DNA of 64,000 bases from Sulfuritalea sp. (GTDB lineage: Bacteria; Pseudomonadota; Gammaproteobacteria; Burkholderiales; Rhodocyclaceae). The position numbers and the translations under genes are program-made. The DNA is taken from the NCBI RefSeq assembly GCF_017302275.1, contig NZ_JAFLDR010000006.1, positions 62,001 to 126,000 of the forward strand, given 5' to 3'. The notes beneath the pieces were generated by a model. The model made no database searches and was not told where the DNA came from. It saw nothing but the letters and a program-made list of their open reading frames with translations. This document shows, piece after piece, positions 33,327 to 39,582 of the stretch (position 1 is its first letter; each line of letters starts with the position of its first letter).

Positions 33327-33400
33327 AGATTTTATTGAGGCAGAGACAGGCCATTTCCGGTCAATGGCACCGCGCTTCCATACCGGTCATTGGTTCTGAT

Positions 33401-34963
33401 CTACTGCGCTTTCGTGAGATCGATACTCAGTGAGCCTTGCTTTTCTGCGTAACTGGCAAGGTAGAACTCAATTGTGTCGCCTTCAATTTGGAGGGAATTC
33501 TCCGTCACGAAACGGCGAAGTTTTCCCAATGCCTCGGCCGCCTTGATGTCATCCAGACTTACGGCAATCACGCATTCGATGGTCATCCTATCGGGCATCT
33601 TTCCATTGAATCCGAGAACGTCCTTGTACCAGATATGCCCCGATTCCTCTGCCCGCAGCATCTTTAGCACAGTCACGCCGTAGATGTAGGCCTGCCTGTA
33701 GGCCTGCTCAATTGCCTGCGCCTTTACTCCGGGCCGCTTCAGTTCCCAAATGGATAGTCGCGTCCGATTTCCAACGCGACGGCGCGCCATGATGTCGATA
33801 TTGCCCCTTTTCGCCTCGGGCTTACCTGTGTTTCCAGAGATCGGGACGGGCAATTGGAACGGGCAGCCGGCGAGTAGAACTGGCTGTATATTGTTCTTCA
33901 TGGTGTTATTGAATATCTTGCTTGAACTATCCGCCATCTGCTGGAGAAATATTGACTCAATGCGATGTTCCTCTGAGCGCCCTCGTGGCTCAGCGCCTAG
34001 ATTCTTGAAATGCCTTCTGAATTTCTTGGATTCCTCGCCCGTCCAATCGAAGTGGCCCTCCTGACCAACCCCGAAATATTTCTTATTTTTGTCGGCCGTA
34101 TTCTTGTCAATATGCAGTTGCGGACTGCCATCGACAAGTAGGTCGGCTACATGTTGTCCTTGGTAACGCAAAGAGAACGCAATACGCTTTTTCTTGGCTC
34201 GCGCCACGGAAAGATAGACCTTGAGCGGTTCCCACTGATGGAACGTCTTTGCCGCCTTCAGCAAAACCTCTTGGCTGCCAACCAAGTCATTAGCCCACCC
34301 GACACCCTTGTACCCCTTCGTCCGAACTTCTTCCCAACGTACTTCAATCTGTTCAAGTAAGCTCAAAGTCGAAAACTCCTGTTGATGTCGGGTCATAGCG
34401 AGATAGATTTTGGCCAACATGTGCGCATCCAGCAATGTGCCGTGATACTGGCGACGGGGAATATCCAACTGGTAGTCTGCGCAGAGCGCATTTATATTGT
34501 TCTTGAGGCCCGGTCGAATTGCCCTAGCCATTTTGAGCGTATCGACTATGCCGGCGACGATTGTCTCTAGTGGCGAAAGTTTCAATAGGGCTAGCTCGTG
34601 GTTGAGATAGGTGGCATCGAACTCCGCGTTGTGTAGGACCAGTTCGGCACCGCGGACGAAATCCATAAAGTCAAAGGCGACCTCGGCGAACTTAGGCTTG
34701 TCGGCAAGGAATTCGTCGGACAGACCGTGTATGTACTCGGAAGAGCCCACCAAACGTTCCGGATTCAGATAGTGATGGAAAGTGCGGCCTGTTCGCTTCC
34801 TCCCGATCATCTCGACGCCGCCAATTTCCGTGATGCGATCGTCAGGCTCCAATCCGGTTATTTCGAGGTCCAGTACAACTCTGCGCACATCATGTCCTGC
34901 TGTCGTCGCGCCGTGCTTTAGGTCATCGGCAGCTTTGGCGGCGACCAAACGTTTATGGTTCAT
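33401..34963 (-). CDS. DnaQ-like 3'-5' exonuclease fused to a PD-(D/E)XK-like nuclease domain
   Basis: This 520-residue protein starts at the ATG at 34963, which has AAGGA 6 nt upstream; a second ATG two codons earlier abuts that site. Residues 25-185 form a DEDDh exonuclease: Exo I DLEITG (D32, E34), HGLSDEF, Exo II HNAEFDATYL (D116), and Exo III HGTLLDA (H174, D179), laid out like DNA polymerase III epsilon. Residues about 380-450 carry NIDIM...WELKRPG (D390, E407, K409) and a following Q/Y-rich helix, as in PD-(D/E)XK nucleases. The middle (200-370) is unrecognised. Base composition is visibly lower in GC than the flanks. It lies 79 bp after the MBL gene, probably in one transcript. Confidence 0.75.
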   Translation of the reverse strand: MNHKRLVAAKAADDLKHGATTAGHDVRRVVLDLEITGLEPDDRITEIGGVEMIGRKRTGRTFHHYLNPERLVGSSEYIHGLSDEFLADKPKFAEVAFDFMDFVRGAELVLHNAEFDATYLNHELALLKLSPLETIVAGIVDTLKMARAIRPGLKNNINALCADYQLDIPRRQYHGTLLDAHMLAKIYLAMTRHQQEFSTLSLLEQIEVRWEEVRTKGYKGVGWANDLVGSQEVLLKAAKTFHQWEPLKVYLSVARAKKKRIAFSLRYQGQHVADLLVDGSPQLHIDKNTADKNKKYFGVGQEGHFDWTGEESKKFRRHFKNLGAEPRGRSEEHRIESIFLQQMADSSSKIFNNTMKNNIQPVLLAGCPFQLPVPISGNTGKPEAKRGNIDIMARRRVGNRTRLSIWELKRPGVKAQAIEQAYRQAYIYGVTVLKMLRAEESGHIWYKDVLGFNGKMPDRMTIECVIAVSLDDIKAAEALGKLRRFVTENSLQIEGDTIEFYLASYAEKQGSLSIDLTKAQ

Positions 34964-35042
34964 CTTCATTCCTTCGACATGTTTTCAACAGTATCTGCTA
35001 CTTCCAAACGAGAAAGCGTAATCCAAGGGCGTCGAGCATGAT

Positions 35043-36266
35043 TCATATTTCCCACCATTCGCCGTCAGCGTGAGCGGTGACGTAAGGATACAGTTCGCTA
35101 TACCGTTCGGGTACATCGCTATGGATGGGTACAAGCATCTTCGGATTCAGTGCTGTTACTAGTCGTTTGAGATCACCCGGGCTGGCATGGCCGGACGTGT
35201 GCACTTGATGGAATGGCATGCCGTTAGTTTTTCGCCATGCGTCGATTTTGAGAAGGCGATCTTCCTTCAAGTAACCATCCCATTGCGAATGAATCAGACA
35301 GGCACCATCCAGACAGTTCGCTCGTTCAAGGTCCCGCATCCATAGTTCCCGGAAAATCAGCGCGTAACCTCCCGGATTCTTGGCGATGGTCTTCGGAAAA
35401 ATGCGGTGGCGAGAGTGTCGTTCCAATGCCTCAAACAAACCGGCCTTCTTGATCTGTAGCCGTTGCCGCTGTGGAACACAAAGCGCAATGCGATTCCAAT
35501 CAGATTGGGGAATGTGGGGATTGCCAGTTGCCGCAAGAATTTCGGCGGTGTATAGATCAACTACCAATGTTCGGTGGGTTTTCAGGCATGCACGAAATAT
35601 TGACACCAGACGGTCGATGTTCTGGGCCGAAGCATGGATAAGAGCGATTCCCGTGGTTTCCCGGAATATTTCAGCCAACTCATCTTCAATCGCATCCTCT
35701 GGCTTTGGGGCAACGTTGCATGCTCGCCCCAAGGTGGTTCCTTCGAGAAGAAGAACATCTAGGGATGCAGGTGGGGTCGCCATCAGTCGATCGACCAGTT
35801 CGCGCTTGCGTCCATGCACCCGTATGTCGCCGCTGTAGAAAAGTCGCTTCCCATCAGCTTCGATGAGCAAGGCATAGGAATCATATGCAGAGTGATCCAC
35901 CAAATAGAGGGTAATCCGAAACGACCCAAGGCTTACTGTCTTCCGATCCACAAGACTTGGCCCATCGAGATTGAGTGACGGCTGTCGCATGAAGGGCGCG
36001 GCAGCCCGAAGAATGCGGCGAGCAGCATCCCCCATCAGTACGGGAGTTGTCGGCATCCAGGGCAGCAGGCCGTAATGATCTTGGTGTGGGTGTGAAATAA
36101 CGATGCCACGCAACGAACTTCCGTCGACTATGGGCGGAATTGGCGGAGATTCTGAGTCGCTTGTCAGCGGCATTCCAGCGTCAATTAGGATGGACTCGCC
36201 GCCAGCCTCGACCTGAACACAGGAGCCGCCGATTTCCTTGGCGCCACGATGAATGCAGATTTTCAT
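35043..36266 (-). CDS. Short RNase J-like MBL/beta-CASP hydrolase
   Basis: This protein has about 407 residues from MKICIHRGAKEIGGSC; upstream in-frame ATGs at 36275 and 36308 are also possible and none has a clear ribosome site. The metallo-beta-lactamase core has HPHQDH (59-64), VDHSAYD and FYSGDIR. The beta-CASP part has TSGHAS and VPIHSD, the His motifs B and C of RNase J. It is shorter than RNase J (about 550) and lacks its C-terminal domain. By homology it acts on RNA or DNA 5' ends. It is lower in GC than the surroundings and is paired with the exonuclease fusion downstream. Confidence 0.8.
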   Translation of the reverse strand: MKICIHRGAKEIGGSCVQVEAGGESILIDAGMPLTSDSESPPIPPIVDGSSLRGIVISHPHQDHYGLLPWMPTTPVLMGDAARRILRAAAPFMRQPSLNLDGPSLVDRKTVSLGSFRITLYLVDHSAYDSYALLIEADGKRLFYSGDIRVHGRKRELVDRLMATPPASLDVLLLEGTTLGRACNVAPKPEDAIEDELAEIFRETTGIALIHASAQNIDRLVSIFRACLKTHRTLVVDLYTAEILAATGNPHIPQSDWNRIALCVPQRQRLQIKKAGLFEALERHSRHRIFPKTIAKNPGGYALIFRELWMRDLERANCLDGACLIHSQWDGYLKEDRLLKIDAWRKTNGMPFHQVHTSGHASPGDLKRLVTALNPKMLVPIHSDVPERYSELYPYVTAHADGEWWEI

Positions 36267-36405
36267 AAGCGGCATACTGCCATGCTCGAGGCTCACCACG
36301 TGAGCCATCTTGGACGGGAGTACGCGATGAAGGTCCGCTATCTATTTCCTGCACCGGCAGCAAAGGGCACTCACGAGCCCTTGATGCTTGTCGGCAGGCG
36401 TCAAT

Positions 36406-36428
36406 CGCCGTATCACCAGCGCCGACTT
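36406..36428 (-). repeat. R1 short repeat at the right edge of the nuclease islet (copy D)
   Basis: On the + strand it reads CGCCGTATCACC then AGCGCCGACTT. It is the inverted counterpart of copy C at 33304, with two mismatches to it. The two copies face each other across 3,079 bp holding the two nuclease genes. It lies in the 200-bp spacer between the MBL gene and the 3' end of the next gene. Confidence 0.8.
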
Positions 36429-36466
36429 TCTCGTGCATCGACTTCCGGACCTGTTTCCTGCGTTGC

Positions 36467-37807
36467 TTACGGCGAGCGCGCGCTGTCAACGTCCGCCAGG
36501 TTCCGCTCGTCGACGTAGATCCCCGTCGCGTCGCCACCCTCGTTGGCAATGCAGGTGACGATCACGTTGCTGCGCGGCGCGGACTTGCGCAGCACTTCGA
36601 CCGCGCAGCGGCCGTAGGCGCTTTCGATGGTCGCCAGCAAGTTGCGCGCGTAGGGGCTGGCGAGCTGGCCGTCGAGGATCAGGTTGGCCAGCATTGCACC
36701 GCCCGGCTTCAGCGCGTGCCGCGTGTCCAGCCAGAACTCGCGCGTTACCAGGTGGCCCGGGATCGAGGTGCGCGAGCTATAGACGTCGACCACCACGGCG
36801 TCATAACGCTTCTTCGTGTCGACCACGAAGCGCCGCGCGTCGGCGGCGATGAATTCGCCGCGGATCGGTTCGCGCAGGAAGTCGCGCTCGGCGATGGCGC
36901 GGATCGCCGGGTCGATATCGACATAGGTGTAGCGATTCAGCGCTTCGCCCTGCGACAGGGTGAAGCCGCCGGCGCCGAGTACCAGGACGTCGCGCCCGAC
37001 GAAGCCGAGGTCGTCGAGCAGGATGCGCCGCATGTGCTGCACATAGCGCGCATGGTTCGGCGGCTGGCTGTCGTCGATCACCGAGGCGTGCTGGTTGTTG
37101 ACCACGAAGGCGCGGGGAGCCACCATGCCGCCACGGGTCACCGACTGCACTTCATAGTCGGCGTAGGCCGTGTCGGCGCGCTGCCGGTCGCCGAGGTTGG
37201 CGCCTAGGCTGAGCGCCGCAATGGCCGCCAACAGCGTCGCCGCGAAGGGTCGCGGGCGCTGCACCAGCGCGGCACCGGCGACCAGCATCAGGGCGCCGAG
37301 CAGCACTGCGGCCCAGACGCCGAACATCTGCATCACGACCAGCGACAGCGTGACGGAACCGAGGAAGGAACCGAGCGTCGACCAGTAGAGTGCGCGTCCC
37401 GCCGCTTCGCCGCTGCGCTGCGCCAGCGTCAGGTTGGTCAGGATGGGCACGGTCTGCCCCAGCAGCCAGGCCAGCGGGCAAAGGATGCCGCCGATGAAGA
37501 TCAGGTAGGCCAGCCCGGCCTGCGTTCCGGAGAAGATCGCATTGACGCTGCCGCCGGCCAGGCCCGCGCCCATCAAGGCCGCGGAGATCATGAAATTGCG
37601 CGCCACCACCTTGCGGTAGTCCACCGCGACGCGGCTGCCGGAGTAATAGCCTAGCGCCAGCGCCAGCAGGAACAGGCCGATGGTCGGCGCGGTGACCACG
37701 ATGGAACTGCCGACATGGGGAATCAGTCGGCGCAGGGCGATTATTTCCGCGCCGAGCGAGCAGTAACCTTCGATGAAGACGATAGCAAACAGCAGGCGAG
37801 GCGGCAT
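36467..37807 (-). CDS. Membrane-anchored spermidine synthase-like protein
   Basis: This 446-residue protein has about seven hydrophobic segments in the N-terminal half (to about residue 200; it starts MPPRLLFAIVFIEGYCSLGA), then a soluble class I methyltransferase-like domain of the SpeE fold: DVLVLGAGGFTLSQGEALNR as the AdoMet/dcAdoMet-binding loop, YVDIDPAI, and DAVVVDVYSS. Fused transporter/spermidine-synthase proteins are widespread and their substrate is often unknown. No speD lies nearby, so polyamine synthesis is only a possibility. It is unlinked to the convergent or divergent neighbours. Confidence 0.8.
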   Translation of the reverse strand: MPPRLLFAIVFIEGYCSLGAEIIALRRLIPHVGSSIVVTAPTIGLFLLALALGYYSGSRVAVDYRKVVARNFMISAALMGAGLAGGSVNAIFSGTQAGLAYLIFIGGILCPLAWLLGQTVPILTNLTLAQRSGEAAGRALYWSTLGSFLGSVTLSLVVMQMFGVWAAVLLGALMLVAGAALVQRPRPFAATLLAAIAALSLGANLGDRQRADTAYADYEVQSVTRGGMVAPRAFVVNNQHASVIDDSQPPNHARYVQHMRRILLDDLGFVGRDVLVLGAGGFTLSQGEALNRYTYVDIDPAIRAIAERDFLREPIRGEFIAADARRFVVDTKKRYDAVVVDVYSSRTSIPGHLVTREFWLDTRHALKPGGAMLANLILDGQLASPYARNLLATIESAYGRCAVEVLRKSAPRSNVIVTCIANEGGDATGIYVDERNLADVDSARSP

Positions 37808-37846
37808 GGCGAAGGTGCCGTGGGCAGGGATGGCGACTTTAACCGA

Positions 37847-37892
37847 AGAGTCGGCGCCCCACAGGGACTTCCTTCGGGCGCTGGCGATACGG
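37847..37892 (+). repeat. R1 full-length repeat (copy E)
   Basis: This 46-bp element reads AGTCGGCGCCCCACAGGGAC, then TTCCTTCGGG, then CGCTGGCGATACGGCG. GCGCCC and GGGCGC form a 6-bp stem around a 16-nt loop. GGCGC occurs at both ends of the hairpin as a direct repeat. It is the cleanest full copy. Read in the frame used by cysH it would give VGAPQGLPSGAGDTA. Confidence 0.85.
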
Positions 37893-37963
37893 CGTCACGG
37901 GGGGCAGGGCAATTGCATGAATGCCGTTGAGCTTGCAACCGGCAGCCAATGACCCATTCCATC

Positions 37964-37983
37964 ATTCCGGCGAACGCCGGAAT
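37964..37983. repeat. Interspersed hairpin ATTCCGGCG-AA-CGCCGGAAT
   Basis: This perfect 9-bp inverted repeat has a 2-base centre. Together with the next hairpin (38007) it forms a two-hairpin unit (NNATTCCGGCG...GGATCCCGGGTCAAG) that I recognise as a common interspersed repeat in proteobacterial intergenic regions. Only one copy is in this window. Confidence 0.75.
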
Positions 37984-38006
37984 CCAAACTTTCGGCGTAA
38001 AACTGG

Positions 38007-38027
38007 ATCCCGGGTCAAGCCCGGGAT
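38007..38027. repeat. Interspersed hairpin ATCCCGGG-TCAAG-CCCGGGAT
   Basis: This perfect 8-bp stem with a 5-nt loop is the second half of the two-hairpin interspersed unit. Its sequence (GGATCCCGGGTCAAGCCCGG) is a familiar element in many unrelated bacterial genomes. Confidence 0.75.
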
Positions 38028-38221
38028 GACGCTCAACACGAAAATTGAAGAGTGTTGTACTTCACAAGCTAGACGTTCGCGTTCATGCGATCGCCCTGTG
38101 GGGGGTAAGGGATCGCGCGGAAATTTACAGGCTGCCGGGTGCCGCGTACCATGCGCCCTCCGATTCCATCGAGGTTCCGACCGTGTCGATACGAGGCAGG
38201 CAGTCTGGCGGAGGTCTGGCG

Positions 38222-38256
38222 TGCGCCCTCCGCCGGGCCGCCCCAAGGAGGGCGCA
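38222..38256. repeat. Hairpin TGCGCCCTCC / GGAGGGCGCA
   Basis: A perfect 10-bp stem (38222-38231 and 38247-38256) surrounds a 15-nt GC-rich loop (GCCGGGCCGCCCCAA). It resembles repeat units seen between genes in other betaproteobacteria. No T-run follows. Confidence 0.6.
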
Positions 38257-38294
38257 GACAATTCCCGGAGCCGCACCGCGGCGAACCGCAGTCA

Positions 38295-38327
38295 CCCCCT
38301 CGCTTGGCGAGGGGGCTGGGGGGAGGG
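38295..38327 (+). repeat. Hairpin with G-rich tail before the methyltransferase
   Basis: CCCCCTCGC (38295-38303), loop TTG, GCGAGGGGG (38307-38315), then CTGGGGGGAGGG. The layout, a C-rich arm hairpin plus a G-rich tail, is like R2 though the sequence differs. The GGGAGGG at 38321-38327 lies 7 nt before the likely GTG start of the next gene and can serve as its ribosome site. Confidence 0.65.
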
Positions 38328-38334
38328 TAGTCCA

Positions 38335-39477
38335 GTGAGCGTCGATGCGCCGTCGATCACCTGGGGCGAGGACGGCATGACGCATTCGCTGCGCTGGCAG
38401 TCGGAGGCCGGCGTGACGTCACCTCGGCGCATCGTGGTGGCCGACGATCGCATGACGGCGGATGCGGCTTGGCGGCTTGCCTGCGAGGGCACGGCCCTGC
38501 TCTGGCGCGGCGACTTCCAGAACGCGCGCCAGTTGCTGCAGGCCATGGCCCGGCGCATCGAACGCAAGCCGCCCAAACAGGCTGCGGCAAACTCGGCTTC
38601 CGCGAGCTTCCATCAGTACCGGCTCGCCCAGGCGCAGCGCGCACGCACGCTGGGCATGCTGCTGTTGCCCTTCGACGACGGCTACCGGATTCCTCTGCGA
38701 CGCGCGCCCGATGTGAACGATGCCTGTGTCGAAGCCTACGGTCCCGCCAGCGGGCCGTTTGCGGCATCGCTGCGCGAACTGCTGGGCGTCATCGGCGCCC
38801 ACGAATGGCGCAAGAAAGGCGTACCGATAGGCGCGCTCGGCGCGCGGATGCACCCGCACTATGGCGTGTTCTCCCCGGTGCGCGGCGAATACGTGGCACT
38901 GGTGGCGCAGGCGCCACTGCCGCCGAACTGCGAGCGCGCCTTCGACATCGGTACCGGTACCGGCGTGCTGGCGGCCGTTCTGGCGCGGCGCGGCGTGGCA
39001 CGGGTGGTGGCGACCGACAATGATGCCCGGGCCATCGCTTGCGCTGCGGACAACATCCGGCGGCTTGGCCTGTCCGGACAGGTGGAAGTCGTCGCGGCCG
39101 ACCTGTTCCCGCCGGAGCAGGCGCAAGTCGTGGTCTGCAATCCGCCATGGCTTCCCGGACGGGCGGGGACCACGCTCGAACGCGCCGTGTATGACCCGGA
39201 CAGCCGCATGATGCAAGGATTCCTGGCGGGTCTGGCGGCTCGCCTCGCCCCCGGGGGCGAAGGCTGGCTGATCCTCTCCGACCTCGCCGAGCACCTCGGT
39301 TTGCGTTCCCGCGACGATTTGCTGGCGGCCTTCGCCAAGGCCGGACTGGCGGTGGTCGGGCGTCTCGACGCCGCACCGATCCACAGCCGCGCAAGCGATC
39401 GCAGCGACCCCTTGCATGCCGCCCGGGCACGCGAAATCACCTCCCTCTGGCGCTTGCGCCCGATCTCCACCGCGTAG
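38335..39477 (+). CDS. Class I SAM-dependent methyltransferase with NPPW motif
   Basis: This 380-residue protein starts at GTG 38335 (MSVDAPSITWGEDG), chosen for the GGGAGGG site 7 nt upstream; ATG at 38377 (MTHSLRW) is the alternative. Residues 190-350 form the methyltransferase fold: FDIGTGTGVLAAVLARRG (motif I), VVATDNDARAI, and the NPPW motif (VVVCNPPWLPGRAG) used by enzymes that methylate amide or amino nitrogens, such as PrmC/HemK and N6-adenine enzymes. The N-terminal 180 residues are not recognised. The substrate is unknown. Confidence 0.8.
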   Translation: MSVDAPSITWGEDGMTHSLRWQSEAGVTSPRRIVVADDRMTADAAWRLACEGTALLWRGDFQNARQLLQAMARRIERKPPKQAAANSASASFHQYRLAQAQRARTLGMLLLPFDDGYRIPLRRAPDVNDACVEAYGPASGPFAASLRELLGVIGAHEWRKKGVPIGALGARMHPHYGVFSPVRGEYVALVAQAPLPPNCERAFDIGTGTGVLAAVLARRGVARVVATDNDARAIACAADNIRRLGLSGQVEVVAADLFPPEQAQVVVCNPPWLPGRAGTTLERAVYDPDSRMMQGFLAGLAARLAPGGEGWLILSDLAEHLGLRSRDDLLAAFAKAGLAVVGRLDAAPIHSRASDRSDPLHAARAREITSLWRLRPISTA

Positions 39478-39532
39478 CGAGGTCCTCAGTATTTGCCGCA
39501 GAAGCGAGACATCGCTCTAATATTTGTGCAAC

Positions 39533-39552
39533 GCAGCAATATAATAATCTGC
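39533..39552 (+). promoter_or_regulatory. Candidate promoter of the AckA fusion gene
   Basis: TATAAT (39540-39545) lies in the loop of a short inverted repeat GCAG...CTGC (39533-39536, 39549-39552). No good -35 is at the expected distance, so it may need an activator. The ATG is at 39583. Confidence 0.45.
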
Positions 39553-39582
39553 AAGTTGTCCGAATTCCGTTGAAAGCAAGCC

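Larger units (their letters stand above)
37808..38334. other. 527-bp gene-free stretch packed with palindromic repeats
   Basis: This lies between two divergent genes. It holds, in order, a full R1 element (37847), two classic proteobacterial hairpins (37964, 38007), a 10-bp-stem hairpin (38222) and a 9-bp-stem hairpin with G-rich tail (38295). The frame of the downstream methyltransferase stays open through it, but the translation is low-complexity and unsupported. I see no RNA gene here. Confidence 0.8.

Noticed and set aside
36181-36549. A 122-codon frame on the - strand across the MBL start, including VGAGDTA from an R1 copy
   Set aside because: No ribosome site, basic low-complexity translation, and it overlaps the ends of two recognised genes.
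37921-38334. Open frame extending the methyltransferase upstream by 138 codons
   Set aside because: It runs through repeat hairpins and translates into low-complexity sequence; a good ribosome site precedes the GTG at 38335.
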